Shown in pieces: positions 9,100-17,833 of a stretch of 64,000 bases of DNA; position 1 is the stretch's first letter, and the number at the start of each line of letters is the position of its first letter. Below the pieces are notes generated by a model. The model ran no database searches. It was not told the DNA's origin and was given only the letters and a program-made list of their open reading frames with translations. The stretch is from contig JBGVLV010000023.1 of assembly GCA_045124465.1 (NCBI GenBank), positions 62,001 through 126,000 on the forward strand. Reading direction: 5' to 3'. A program made the translations under genes and the position numbers. This stretch comes from Scatosoma sp045124465. Lineage in GTDB: Bacteria; Bacillota; Clostridia; Christensenellales; Borkfalkiaceae.

Positions 9100-10178
9100 T
9101 TTATGTGACCGTTGTCGATTCTTATTTTGTTACAATCCGTGCCGTATAACACACGCTCGGCGTGGGTGCAGGTCAGGATCGTCTGTATGCCGTGAACGCG
9201 CTGTAATAATTTCTTTCGGCGGGGAAGGTCCAGCTCGCTCATCACGTCGTCCAAAACAAGTAACGGATATTCGCCCGAAAGGTCTTTGAATATCTGCACT
9301 TCGGCAAGTTTCAGCGACAGCGCCGCCGTGCGCGTTTGCCCCTGCGAGGCGTACGCTTTCGCGTCGATCCCCGAAATGGTCACGTCCAGATCGTCGCGGT
9401 GCGGTCCGACCGTCGTGAACCCCAAGCGCAGGTCTTTTTCGTAATTGTTCGAGAGCCTGCGGGCGAGCGTTTTCGCGATCTCCGTTTCGTCGCCCTCGTA
9501 TTTTCTGTCGGGCGCGATCTCCAAAACCTCGGCGTTGTCCGTAAGGTACGCGTGCATTTCCTTGGCGTACGGCGAAAGCTTTTCCAAAAACTCCGCGCGC
9601 TTTTTGACGATGACCGCCGCGTATTTGCAAAGCTGTTCGTCCCATACGGGCAGAGTGTCCAGCACCAACGAAACGTCGTGGTTTTTGAGCAACGCGTTGC
9701 GCTGGTCGAGTATCTTGTTGTATCGGAGCAACGCGGTATAGTACGCGGGCGAGGTCTGGGAAATGGAAATATTCATAAACCGCCGCCGCTCGTCCGGTCC
9801 GTCCTGAATGAGCCGAAGTTCTCCGGGCGAGAAGAACACGCTGTTGATATGCCCCATAAGATCGGCGTTTTTGCTTATTTTACTGCCGTTTACGCGTATT
9901 TCGCGCTTGTTTTCGTAAATGTCCGCCTCGATCGCGACTCTGCCGTAGCGGTTCTCCGCCTCGGCGGTGATCTTCGCGCTCTCCGCGCCGATACGGATAA
10001 GCTGTTTGTCGTGACGGATCCTGAGCGACGCGCCCGTGCAGAGGTAAAAAACCGCCTCCGCGCAGTTGGTCTTGCCCTGCGCGTTCTTGCCGAACAGAAC
10101 GTTCAAACCCTCCGAAAACGTGAAATTCTCGCTTTCGTAGTTTCTGAAATTTTGAAGGAATAATTTTTTTATTTGCAT
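9096..10178 (-). CDS. recF: DNA replication and repair protein RecF
   Basis: ABC-type ATPase that helps load RecA at gapped DNA. The 360-residue protein starts MQIKKLFLQNFRNY, with Walker A GKNAQGKTN near residue 35, SPGELRLIQDGP near 115, GPHRDDL near 265, ASQGQTRTAALSLKLAE (signature) and Walker B LLVLDDVMSELD. ATG at 10178 has GAGG close upstream and fits the family start. RecF normally lies downstream of dnaN in dnaA-dnaN-recF; here it is divergent from dnaA with dnaN absent. The last codons lie next to a dispersed repeat. Confidence 0.95.
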   Translation of the reverse strand: MQIKKLFLQNFRNYESENFTFSEGLNVLFGKNAQGKTNCAEAVFYLCTGASLRIRHDKQLIRIGAESAKITAEAENRYGRVAIEADIYENKREIRVNGSKISKNADLMGHINSVFFSPGELRLIQDGPDERRRFMNISISQTSPAYYTALLRYNKILDQRNALLKNHDVSLVLDTLPVWDEQLCKYAAVIVKKRAEFLEKLSPYAKEMHAYLTDNAEVLEIAPDRKYEGDETEIAKTLARRLSNNYEKDLRLGFTTVGPHRDDLDVTISGIDAKAYASQGQTRTAALSLKLAEVQIFKDLSGEYPLLVLDDVMSELDLPRRKKLLQRVHGIQTILTCTHAERVLYGTDCNKIRIDNGHIK

Positions 10179-10316
10179 AATCCTCAAAAACCCGCTCAAA
10201 ACCGCTTTCTTTTTCTCGAAATTTGTATTATAATTATATCAAATAATTTTCAAAATTTCAAGGTTATACACGGCGAAAAGGGAAAAAATAATTTTAAAAA
10301 ACAGGGGACGAAAGTT
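10179..10316. promoter_or_regulatory. AT-rich divergent recF/dnaA control region
   Basis: A 138-base AT-rich gap between the divergent recF and dnaA genes. It contains TATAAT at 10229-10234 on the plus strand, without a convincing -35 element, and one near-match to a DnaA box (TTATACACG at about 10264). A single imperfect box suits dnaA autoregulation better than a replication origin. Confidence 0.4.
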
Positions 10317-11657
10317 ATGGCAGAGAGCACGCAACTTCAATACGTATGGAAACAGATCAGCGAACGGGTGGAAAACCTCATCTCGCCCGTGTCCTACGAT
10401 TCCTTTATCCGTCCGCTCGAACCCGTCGATATATCGGGCAGAAAGATCGTTTTGAAAGCGGCGACGGATATGGCGGCGAACGTCGTCATGAACAAGCACG
10501 CGGACAAGCTCCGCGAGGCGATCGTAAAATGCGACCTCGGCGTGAACGATTTCCGCCTGTTCGTGGACGGCAGCGCCGTTTTCACGCTCGACGAGGACGA
10601 GGACGCGTTCGAATCGTTTCCCCCTTCCCCTATCAATAAACAGTTCACCTTCGATTCCTTCGTCGTAGGCCCCGGCACGAAATTCGTCTACGCCGCGGCG
10701 AAAGCGGTCGCGGAAAACCCCGGCGAGACCTTTAACCCCCTGTTCATCTACGGCGAATCGGGGCTTGGCAAGACCCACCTTATGCACGCGATCGCCAACG
10801 ACATCGCCCAACGCTCGCCCGAAAAGAAGGTGCTTTACACCACCTGCGAGAACTTCCTCAACGAGTTCATCGACTCCATCGCGCAAAAGAACGGCGGCGG
10901 CGCGCGGTTCCGTTTGCGCTACCGCAACGTGGACGTGCTGATGATCGACGACGTGCAGTTCCTCAAAAACAAAACGCAGGTACAGGAAGAATTCTTCCAT
11001 ACCTTTAACGAACTGTCCGCGCAAAACAAACAGATCGTACTCACCTCCGACCGTCCGCCCAAGGAGATCGCGACGCTCGAAGAACGTCTCCGCACCCGTT
11101 TCGAGGGGGGTATGATCGCGGATATACAACCGCCCTCCACGGAAACCAAGATCGCGATCTTGAAACGTAAAGCGCTCGACCGCAAATGCTCCGTTCCCGA
11201 CGACGTTCTCGAATTTTTGGCGCGGGATTCCGGCCACGACGTGCGAACGCTCGAAGGTCGGCTGACGAAGGTCATCTTCGCGAGCAAACTGCACGAAGAA
11301 CCCATCACGCTCGCGCTCGCGCAGCTCGCGCTCAACGAGTCGGTGAGCGAGGCGGAGGAAAAAGAGGATATAACGCCCGACGCGATCATAAACGCCGTAT
11401 GCTCGTATTTCAAACAAAAGCGGGAGGACCTGCTCGGCAAGAGCAAAAAAGCCGACCTCGTCCGCGCGCGGCAGATATGCGCTTACCTCATGTGCGAAAT
11501 GCTTTCCCTTCCCCTCGTCGCGGTCGGCGAAAAGCTGGGCGGTCGGGATCATACGACGATCATGTACGCGCGCGATAAAATGGAAAAGCTGGAAAAGCTC
11601 AACGACAAGGTCGCGAAAGAAATAGACGATATCAAGAATATCGTACTCAAAAAATAA
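10317..11657 (+). CDS. dnaA: Chromosomal replication initiator DnaA
   Basis: AAA+ initiator that binds DnaA boxes and opens oriC. The 446-residue protein equals the usual Firmicute length. Domain I is residues ~1-90. Domain II is a short acidic linker. Domain III is the AAA+ core, with Walker A GESGLGKTHL (~146-155), Walker B VLMIDDVQFL and the Sensor/Box VII region (EERLRTRFEGGM). Domain IV is the DNA-binding domain with GGRDHTTIMYA. ATG at 10317 is chosen because MAESTQLQYVWKQI matches DnaA N-termini. A GGGG ribosome site lies upstream. mnmG follows 46 bases downstream. Confidence 0.97.
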   Translation: MAESTQLQYVWKQISERVENLISPVSYDSFIRPLEPVDISGRKIVLKAATDMAANVVMNKHADKLREAIVKCDLGVNDFRLFVDGSAVFTLDEDEDAFESFPPSPINKQFTFDSFVVGPGTKFVYAAAKAVAENPGETFNPLFIYGESGLGKTHLMHAIANDIAQRSPEKKVLYTTCENFLNEFIDSIAQKNGGGARFRLRYRNVDVLMIDDVQFLKNKTQVQEEFFHTFNELSAQNKQIVLTSDRPPKEIATLEERLRTRFEGGMIADIQPPSTETKIAILKRKALDRKCSVPDDVLEFLARDSGHDVRTLEGRLTKVIFASKLHEEPITLALAQLALNESVSEAEEKEDITPDAIINAVCSYFKQKREDLLGKSKKADLVRARQICAYLMCEMLSLPLVAVGEKLGGRDHTTIMYARDKMEKLEKLNDKVAKEIDDIKNIVLKK

Positions 11658-11703
11658 ACGAAACGGATACGCACACACAGTATCTTTTACCTTTTGATAA
11701 ATT

Positions 11704-13578
11704 ATGTCGGAAAATCAAGAAACGTTTTTGGAATACGCCGCGGACGCGGTAGTCGTAGGGGCGGGTCACGCAGGTTGCGAGGCCGCCCTCGCTTTGGCGC
11801 GCACGGGCATAAAGACAGCCCTGCTCACCCTCAACCTCGACAGTATCGCGTTCCTGCCCTGTAACCCCTCTATCGGCGGTACGGCGAAAGGTCATCTCGT
11901 CCGCGAAATAGACGCCCTCGGCGGGCAAATGGGTATCGTCGCCGACGACACCGCTCTGCAACTTCGTATGCTCAACGTCGGCAAAGGCGCGGCGGTGCAA
12001 AGCCTTCGCGCGCAGTCGGACAAGGGCGCGTACCACCGCGCGATGAAAGGCATACTCGAAACCACGCCCAACCTCCGTATCATTCAGGCGGAGGCGAGCG
12101 AGATCCTCGTCGAAAGCGGGAAATGCGCGGGCGTGAAAACAAGCTACGGCGGCGTGATCTCCTGCCGCGCGGTCGTGCTCTGCACGGGCGTGTATCTGAA
12201 CGGCGAAACGATCACGGGTCGGCTCGTGCAAAAATCGGGTCCGAACGGGTTCGCCCCCGCCACGCATTTGACCGAAAGCCTTGTAAAGCTCGGATTCAAC
12301 GTTCGGCGTTTCAAAACGGGTACGCCCGCGCGCGTGGACGGTCGGACGGTGGATTATTCCAAATGCGAGATACAAAACGGCGATACGGATATTTACGCGT
12401 TCTCGTTTATGCACGATACGCCGCCCGAAAACAAAATGCCGTGCTATCTCACCTATACCAACTTGCAAACGCACGAAATCATTTTAGACAACCTCGAACG
12501 CTCGCCGCTGTATAACGGCACGATACGCTCGACGGGACCGAGATACTGCCCGTCCATCGAAACGAAGGTGGTACGGTTCAAGGACAAAGAACGGCACCAG
12601 ATATTCCTCGAACCTGAGGGCGCGGACACGTACGAAGTGTACGTGCAGGGTATGTCCACTTCCATGCCGCACGACGTGCAACGGAAAATGTATTCCTCCG
12701 TCGCGGGCTTGGAAAACGCCGACATTATGCGCTACGGCTACGCCATCGAATACGACTGTATCGATACCCTCGACGTACTGCCCACGCTCGAATTCAAAAA
12801 GGTCGAGGGCGTGTACACCGCGGGTCAGATCAACGGCACTTCGGGCTATGAGGAGGCGGCGGCGCAAGGTCTGATCGCGGGTCTGAACGCCTCGCTCAAA
12901 CTCCGCGGACTTCCCCCGCTCGTACTCCGCCGCGACGAGGCGTATATAGGCGTTCTCATCGACGACCTCGTCACCAAAGGCACGGACGAACCGTACCGAA
13001 TGATGACCTCGCGCGCCGAACACCGTATCGTTTTGCGGCAGGATAACGCCGATTTCCGTTTGACGGAAAAGGGCCGCGAAGTGGGTCTGGTCACGGACGA
13101 AAGATATAAACGGTATCAGGCTCGGAAAGCGGCGTACGAAGAACTGCTCGGTAAAATGCAGGAACGCGTACCGCAAAAACAGGCGGCGGCGTTCTTGGCG
13201 AATTACGGTTATAGCGAACCGAGCGGCAGCGTTTCCTATTCGGATATGCTGAAACGTTCCGTCCCTCTCCAAGATATCGTCGAACATTTCCACGTGTTTC
13301 AAGAATATACCAAAGACGTGCGGGAAACGGCGGAGATCGCGGTACGTTACGAAGGATATTTGAAACAGGGATTCGAACAGATCGAGAAAGCGAAACGGTT
13401 GGAGGACAAACTCCTGCCCGCGGATATTAACTACGACGACATTTTGGGCTTGCGCTTGGAGGCGCGGGAAAAGCTCAACCGTATCCGTCCTTTGAACCTC
13501 GGACAAGCGGGACGTATTTCGGGGGTCAACCCCGCGGACGTATCCGTACTTATGGTCTGGCTCGCGACGAGAAAATAA
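11704..13578 (+). CDS. mnmG: tRNA uridine-5-carboxymethylaminomethyl modification enzyme MnmG
   Basis: FAD-dependent partner of MnmE that modifies U34 of certain tRNAs (cmnm5U). The 624-residue protein has the Rossmann FAD motif VVGAGHAGCEAALA (~17-30), NPSIGGTAKGHLVREIDALGG (read as two adjacent blocks), the active-site region NGTSGYEEAAAQG, and SRAEHRIVLRQDNAD. mnmG is usually origin-proximal in Firmicutes, but in the mnmE-mnmG-rsmG block, not behind dnaA. No clear ribosome site precedes the ATG. Confidence 0.97.
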   Translation: MSENQETFLEYAADAVVVGAGHAGCEAALALARTGIKTALLTLNLDSIAFLPCNPSIGGTAKGHLVREIDALGGQMGIVADDTALQLRMLNVGKGAAVQSLRAQSDKGAYHRAMKGILETTPNLRIIQAEASEILVESGKCAGVKTSYGGVISCRAVVLCTGVYLNGETITGRLVQKSGPNGFAPATHLTESLVKLGFNVRRFKTGTPARVDGRTVDYSKCEIQNGDTDIYAFSFMHDTPPENKMPCYLTYTNLQTHEIILDNLERSPLYNGTIRSTGPRYCPSIETKVVRFKDKERHQIFLEPEGADTYEVYVQGMSTSMPHDVQRKMYSSVAGLENADIMRYGYAIEYDCIDTLDVLPTLEFKKVEGVYTAGQINGTSGYEEAAAQGLIAGLNASLKLRGLPPLVLRRDEAYIGVLIDDLVTKGTDEPYRMMTSRAEHRIVLRQDNADFRLTEKGREVGLVTDERYKRYQARKAAYEELLGKMQERVPQKQAAAFLANYGYSEPSGSVSYSDMLKRSVPLQDIVEHFHVFQEYTKDVRETAEIAVRYEGYLKQGFEQIEKAKRLEDKLLPADINYDDILGLRLEAREKLNRIRPLNLGQAGRISGVNPADVSVLMVWLATRK

Positions 13579-13603
13579 ACTTTAAAATAAACTCAATTAA
13601 CGT

Positions 13604-13810
13604 ATGATGACGATCGGAGAAAAAATAAAAGCATTGCGAACGGAGAAAAATCTCACGCAAGCGCAGTTCGGAAAAGAACTCGGAGTCACGCAGAAAGCCG
13701 TTGACTACTGGGAACGGAACGTAAACGACCCGAAAGCAAGTTACATCGTTCGGCTTGTTCGGTTCGCGGGTATCTCTTTCGACGAGTTTTTCGAAGATAT
13801 CGAACTTTGA
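13604..13810 (+). CDS. Small XRE-family helix-turn-helix protein
   Basis: A 68-residue protein that is almost entirely a lambda-repressor-like HTH: IGEKIKALRTEKNLTQAQFG with the recognition helix in LGVTQKAVDYWERNVNDP. Such single-domain proteins are DNA-binding regulators; the target is unknown. It starts 25 bases after mnmG with two successive ATGs and no visible ribosome site, so read-through from the mnmG transcript may be needed. A strong terminator follows. The GC content matches the core genome, so there is no sign of recent transfer. Confidence 0.8.
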   Translation: MMTIGEKIKALRTEKNLTQAQFGKELGVTQKAVDYWERNVNDPKASYIVRLVRFAGISFDEFFEDIEL

Positions 13811-13820
13811 TTTATAACGT

Positions 13821-13855
13821 AAGCGCTCCTCATCTGAGGAGCGCTTATCTTCTTT
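13821..13855 (+). terminator. Intrinsic terminator after mnmG/HTH gene
   Basis: A perfect 12-base stem, AAGCGCTCCTCA and TGAGGAGCGCTT around a TC loop, is followed by a T-rich tract. It closes the dnaA-mnmG-HTH stretch. Confidence 0.85.
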
Positions 13856-13911
13856 TGTTTATCGATCCCGTACATTTTTCCACCCTCGGCAAAATTTGGT
13901 TGCGCCAATAC

Positions 13912-13940
13912 TTGACAATATTAGACCTGCGTGCTAAAAT
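13912..13940 (+). promoter_or_regulatory. Sigma-A promoter of HAD phosphatase gene
   Basis: TTGACA and TAAAAT are separated by 17 bases, about 70 bases before the start codon at 14012. Confidence 0.75.
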
Positions 13941-14011
13941 ATGAGAAAAATAAGGCGACGGCACAAGCCTTAAACAAAACGGATAAAATTTGTTGGAGGA
14001 TATTCTTTTCA

Positions 14012-14512
14012 ATGATCCGCTGTATTCTGTTTGACCGCGACGGCACGCTCGGCAAGCTTTCCGACGAGCGTTATCCCGAAACGTTCGTCCCCTTTTGCGA
14101 CGTTGCGGAAGTTTTTCGCAATCTCAAAGAGAAAGGCTATATCGTCGGGATCGTCACAAATCAATCGAGTATCGCCCGCGGCACGGGCGCGCATTACGAC
14201 TTCGACCGCGAATTCGCCGATTACGGGTGCGATATTTGGGAGATCTGTCCGCACGATAACGGCGACGGCTGCGACTGCCGCAAGCCCAAGAGCGGACTTT
14301 TGCTCCGCGCCGCGAAACGGCTGGGGATCTCTCCCGCCGAATGTCTTGTCGTCGGCGACCGTATGAGCGATATTTTATGCGCCGAAAACGCGGGCGCGGA
14401 AGGCGTACTCGTGCTTACGGGCAAGGGCGAGCGGGAAAAGGAACAGGTCCTCGCGGCGTTCCCCAACGTCAGGATCTTGCGCCGTTTCGACGAGATCGCG
14501 AAAACGCTTTAA
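14012..14512 (+). CDS. HAD-superfamily IIIA phosphatase (GmhB/HisB-N-like)
   Basis: A 166-residue phosphohydrolase of the HAD IIIA group, whose members include heptose-1,7-bisphosphate and histidinol-phosphate phosphatases. Motif I is FDRDGTLG (residues ~7-14), motif II is TNQSS, a zinc-type CPHDNGDGCDCRKPK cluster is present as in GmhB/HisB, and motif IV is VVGDRMSD. ATG at 14012 with GGAGGA 11 bases upstream fits the family N-terminus. No LPS-heptose or histidine genes adjoin it, so the substrate is not assignable. It is a single-gene unit with its own promoter and terminator. Confidence 0.85.
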   Translation: MIRCILFDRDGTLGKLSDERYPETFVPFCDVAEVFRNLKEKGYIVGIVTNQSSIARGTGAHYDFDREFADYGCDIWEICPHDNGDGCDCRKPKSGLLLRAAKRLGISPAECLVVGDRMSDILCAENAGAEGVLVLTGKGEREKEQVLAAFPNVRILRRFDEIAKTL

Positions 14513-14529
14513 ACTCTCCATTAAAAAAC

Positions 14530-14571
14530 CACCCGTCGCGGACTCCGTTTTCCGCGGCGGGTGTTTTTTTT
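14530..14571. terminator. Bidirectional intrinsic terminator
   Basis: A 12-base stem with one G-U pair (CACCCGTCGCGG opposite CCGCGGCGGGTG) has a T-run on the right and an A-run on the left. It can serve both convergent neighbours. Confidence 0.85.
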
Positions 14572-14585
14572 GTTTTCTTACGGAA

Positions 14586-15167
14586 TTATTCCACGAGCGG
14601 CGCGTGACGGCTCGCGTATTTGTCGATGTTTTCGTTGAGTACTTTTATCGCCTCTTCGACGGTCGTTACGCCGAACACCTTGTCGTCGGGCATATCCTCG
14701 TAGCGCACGTTGGAGTCCATCTTCGTGTTCGCGAGTTTTTCGCTCCAACCGCCCGTGTTCTCGAACGCGATGATGAGCCGATTGAACGCCCACGCGAACG
14801 CGTATTCGCAGAGCGTACCCGCGCCGCCGCCCACGCCGATAACGGCGTATGCGTTCGCTACCAACGCGTTTCTCATCACGTCCAACCCCGTCGGGATCAC
14901 GATATCGGCGTATTCGTTCGCCGTTTCGGTATCGAACGAGGGTACGAGCGCGATGGTGTCGCCCTCGTGGTAATGCTCGGACGAGCGCGCGCCCGCAAGC
15001 ACCGCCTCCATCACCCCGCGAAGTCCGCCCGACTGGACGCGGTAGCCGTTGTCCACGAGCGCTTTGCCAAGCTCGAACGCGATCTTGTAACGGATCCCGT
15101 CCTTTTCGATCTTTCTGTTGCCGATGACGGAAACTATCTTTCTTCTTCCGACGTTTTTCGCTGTCAT
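14586..15167 (-). CDS. SLOG/LOG-like Rossmann-fold protein (TIGR00725 type)
   Basis: A 193-residue member of the SLOG nucleotide-binding superfamily, resembling the TIGR00725 group. It shows VSVIGNRKI (residues ~12-20), GGLRGVMEAVLAGA, and the loop IGVGGGAGTLCEYAFAW near residues 110-126, where related lysine-decarboxylase-like LOG proteins have PGGxGTxxE. LOG enzymes release cytokinin bases from nucleotides; TIGR00725 members have no firm function. AGGAG lies eight bases before the ATG. It appears to be a single gene facing the HAD gene. Confidence 0.8.
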   Translation of the reverse strand: MTAKNVGRRKIVSVIGNRKIEKDGIRYKIAFELGKALVDNGYRVQSGGLRGVMEAVLAGARSSEHYHEGDTIALVPSFDTETANEYADIVIPTGLDVMRNALVANAYAVIGVGGGAGTLCEYAFAWAFNRLIIAFENTGGWSEKLANTKMDSNVRYEDMPDDKVFGVTTVEEAIKVLNENIDKYASRHAPLVE

Positions 15168-15209
15168 ATTCGTTTCTCCTTATAAAAAACCGTTCTTGTT
15201 ACTATATGT

Positions 15210-15833
15210 TCAACGAACGAAATTCGTGCGTATCTTTTGTTCCTTTTTCGGTTCGATCCCCGCCTGCTTGCCAAGCTCCAAACACTTTAACAGCCAAGCC
15301 ATATTATTGCCGAGGATACGCATCGTCTGCAACCCCTCTTCGTCCTTTGCGACGTCCTCCGCCTTATCGTTCGCGCCGTGGACCTCGTTCCAGTAGTTTG
15401 CGGAAACGACGGGCATATTATTTATCATAAAATATTTATTGATAACGTCGAACGCCGCGACCGTACCCGCTCTGCGCGCGCTCGTCACCGCCGCCGCGGG
15501 CTTATACGCAAGGTGTTTGCCGCCGCTGTAAAACAGCCTGTTCATAAAATTGACGAGATTTCCCGCCGCCGACGCGTAATACACGGGCGAACCGAACACG
15601 AACCCGTCTGCGGTCTTGGCTTTTTCCGCAAACCCGCCGACGAGATCGTCGGTCACGCATTTGCCGAGCTTGGCGCACGCGCCGCAGCCCAAACAACCCG
15701 CTATGGGTTTTTTACCGATATGGTATATCTCCGTTTCCACGCCGTTGTCGTTCAACGCTTTCGCCACCTCGCAAAGCGCGGCGTACGTGCAACCCTTTTC
15801 GTGGGGACTTCCGTTTACAAGCAATACTTTCAT
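15210..15833 (-). CDS. Flavodoxin-fold iron-sulfur flavoprotein / NAD(P)H-dependent FMN reductase
   Basis: A 207-residue FMN-binding oxidoreductase. The N-terminus MKVLLVNGSPHEKGCTY is the phosphate-binding loop of the NADPH-dependent FMN reductase family. GCLGCGACAKLGKC (~residues 46-59) gives the compact cysteine cluster of iron-sulfur flavoproteins, and FGSPVYYASA is the flavin-binding segment. The electron partner is unknown. A strong AAAGGAG precedes the start. It lies 15 bases after mutY and may share its transcript. Confidence 0.85.
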   Translation of the reverse strand: MKVLLVNGSPHEKGCTYAALCEVAKALNDNGVETEIYHIGKKPIAGCLGCGACAKLGKCVTDDLVGGFAEKAKTADGFVFGSPVYYASAAGNLVNFMNRLFYSGGKHLAYKPAAAVTSARRAGTVAAFDVINKYFMINNMPVVSANYWNEVHGANDKAEDVAKDEEGLQTMRILGNNMAWLLKCLELGKQAGIEPKKEQKIRTNFVR

Positions 15834-15848
15834 TTTTTTTCTCTCCTT

Positions 15849-16898
15849 TTACAGTAAAATACTCAAACATTGTTTGAACGCCGTCGGCAGGGATATGCCC
15901 TCCTCGATCTCGTCGAGCGTATACGCGTCGAACGGCGCGACTTCCGTTTTGATCCATACGCAGGTCATATCCCACTTGATATGCGTGAAGATATGCCCGT
16001 ACCTTTTCCGTTTTATCTCCTCGAACCCGTATATCCCCCAGCTTGCGAGCACGCTCTCCGCGCTCTCGCCGCAGACGACTTCGGAGGGGAACTCGTTCAT
16101 ACCTTTCAATACCCCCGCCGTCCGACGACGGATACAAAACCCTTCCCGCGTTTGTATAAGGAACACGAATACTTTTTCTTCCCGTTTCGCTTTCTTTTCG
16201 GGCAGAACGGGGAACAACGCCTGCGTGCCGTTCTCTTTCGCCTTGCATATCCCGCCGAGCGGACACCGCCCGCATTCGGGGTTTTGCGGTTTGCATACGA
16301 GTGCGCCAAGCTCGAATAAGCTCTGCGTGAAATCCGAACTGTCCTTTCCCTCCGCGGGATAGACCGCCGACAGCTCCCGTTCGAGATACTTCCGATACGC
16401 AGGGTCGGAGATCACCGTCGCGTTCTCCGTCAGCCTCGCCGCCACGCGGAATACGTTGCCGTCCACCGCCGCCGTTTGCCTGCCGAACGCGATGGACGAG
16501 ATCGCGCCCGCCGTATAACTCCCCACGCCCGCGAGCGTTTTCAAACTTTCGGTATCGCTCGGAAAAACGCCGCCGTAGCCGTTTACGATCTGCCGCGCCG
16601 CCTTTTGCAAATTGCGCGCGCGGCTGTAATAGCCAAGCCCCTCCCAAAGTTTGAGAAGTTTCTCCTCCTCGCACGCCGCCAGGTCCTCGACGGTGGGCAG
16701 AGCCTCCATAAACCGCAGATAGTACTCTTTCACCGCCTCCACGCGGGTCTGTTGGAGCATTATCTCGGACACCCACACCCGATAGGGCGTGGGATCTTTC
16801 CGCCACGGCAGGTCGCGTTTGTTCGCGCGATACCAAAAAAGCAAGGGGGCAGGTATGCGTTGAAATATTTCCCGTTCTTCCATACCGCCCAGGCTCAC
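15849..16898 (-). CDS. mutY: A/G-specific adenine glycosylase MutY
   Basis: Removes adenine mispaired with 8-oxoguanine. Residues ~20-230 form the HhH-GPD glycosylase, with LPWRKDPTPYRVWVSEIMLQ (family hallmark containing the catalytic Glu), a helix-hairpin-helix LAGVGSYTAGAI and the catalytic Asp in VDGNVFRV. A [4Fe-4S] cluster follows with spacing C-x6-C-x2-C-x5-C (CKPQNPEC through GGIC). The C-terminal NUDIX-like domain recognises 8-oxoG. I used GTG at 16898 because it overlaps the upstream stop as GTGA; ATG at 16883 is an alternative. Confidence 0.94.
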   Translation of the reverse strand: MSLGGMEEREIFQRIPAPLLFWYRANKRDLPWRKDPTPYRVWVSEIMLQQTRVEAVKEYYLRFMEALPTVEDLAACEEEKLLKLWEGLGYYSRARNLQKAARQIVNGYGGVFPSDTESLKTLAGVGSYTAGAISSIAFGRQTAAVDGNVFRVAARLTENATVISDPAYRKYLERELSAVYPAEGKDSSDFTQSLFELGALVCKPQNPECGRCPLGGICKAKENGTQALFPVLPEKKAKREEKVFVFLIQTREGFCIRRRTAGVLKGMNEFPSEVVCGESAESVLASWGIYGFEEIKRKRYGHIFTHIKWDMTCVWIKTEVAPFDAYTLDEIEEGISLPTAFKQCLSILL

Positions 16899-17647
16899 GC
16901 GCTTTCGCCGTCCTTTCTTACGGGCAAGGAATTGAGGAAACGTATCGTTTCCGCGACGGTGGGTTCGTTGGGATAGACGAGCGTCGTCGGCAGGGACAGG
17001 GACGAATCGTCGCCCACGTACGTTACGTCCGCTTTGCCGTCGCCGCGAAGGGTGACAAGACAGTTCCCCACGCCCACGAACGCGCCCGGATAGCCGCTGA
17101 ATATGCTTTTCATAAGCTCCACGCCGCTGATGATCTCGATATTTTCCCGCCGCGCCAAAAGCTCGAAAAACGCGCGGTATTCTTCGAGGTCGCCGTTTTG
17201 GTTACAGCCGTCCAGCTCCTCCAAACCGTCGAATATCAACGCGAGCTTGGGACAGCCCTTTTCCCGCGTTTGCAGTTCCAAAAGCTCGCACACGCAACGC
17301 TTTACTTCGGCGAGATTGGACTTACTCCGCACGTACGGCACGGTGACTTCCAGACCGTTGAGACGTAACAATTCGCCGTATTCGACGCGCGGGGAAAGTA
17401 CGAGAAAGTTTATCTCCGAACGCTCGTACAGACAGGAAAGCGCGACGACGAGCCGTTTGATAAACGCCGTTCTGTCCGCGCCCGTAACGCAGGTATGACG
17501 GATCGCGAGCGGTTTTTCCCGCGTTTGCGAAAACACGATATTCCCCTGCTCGTCCTTGCCGAGCGGCACGCCCTTTTGCAGCCGCCGAAGTTCTTCTTCG
17601 CTCCCCGCCCGTTCCGATAACGCCAAAATAAATTCTTCCGCGCGCAT
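16895..17647 (-). CDS. Uncharacterised protein with degenerate FtsK/SpoIIIE-like P-loop
   Basis: A 250-residue protein that I do not firmly recognise. VPLGKDEQGNIVF followed by IRHTCVTGADRTAFIKRLVV resembles the start of an FtsK/SpoIIIE or HerA ATPase, but the P-loop (TGADRTAF) lacks the GKS/GKT lysine-serine. A Walker-B-like LALIFDGLEEL comes later. It looks like a stand-alone, probably non-hydrolysing relative of the FtsK motor domain. It heads the mutY transcript with a perfect promoter and a 4-base overlap, so a repair-linked role is possible but unproven. Confidence 0.5.
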   Translation of the reverse strand: MRAEEFILALSERAGSEEELRRLQKGVPLGKDEQGNIVFSQTREKPLAIRHTCVTGADRTAFIKRLVVALSCLYERSEINFLVLSPRVEYGELLRLNGLEVTVPYVRSKSNLAEVKRCVCELLELQTREKGCPKLALIFDGLEELDGCNQNGDLEEYRAFFELLARRENIEIISGVELMKSIFSGYPGAFVGVGNCLVTLRGDGKADVTYVGDDSSLSLPTTLVYPNEPTVAETIRFLNSLPVRKDGESA

Positions 17648-17674
17648 AGTTTTTCACTCCTTTCTCTTTTCTAT

Positions 17675-17703
17675 ATTATACTATGGATTCCGACGTTTGT
17701 CAA
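17675..17703 (-). promoter_or_regulatory. Consensus sigma-A promoter of mutY cluster
   Basis: TTGACA-N17-TATAAT on the minus strand matches both hexamers exactly. It lies about 28 bases upstream of the 17647 start. Confidence 0.9.
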
Positions 17704-17720
17704 GCCCCGTAAGCGAGAAA

Positions 17721-17751
17721 GGCGCGCCAAACGGTAAACCCGCGGCGCGCC
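17721..17751 (-). terminator. GC stem-loop after HtrA gene (weak terminator candidate)
   Basis: Two copies of the self-complementary octamer GGCGCGCC, 15 bases apart, can pair. On the minus strand only a short TTTCT follows, so termination is uncertain. Confidence 0.35.
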
Positions 17752-17833
17752 CTCCGACAAAAAAACATAAAAGAGAAGTTTTGTGTGATCGATTTATTCT
17801 TCCTTGAAAAAGCCTCTCTCCGTCGGTGTGATC

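Noticed and set aside
10179..10316. Replication origin (oriC)
   Set aside because: AT-rich and next to dnaA, but only one imperfect DnaA-box-like sequence is seen and gene strand bias does not switch here.
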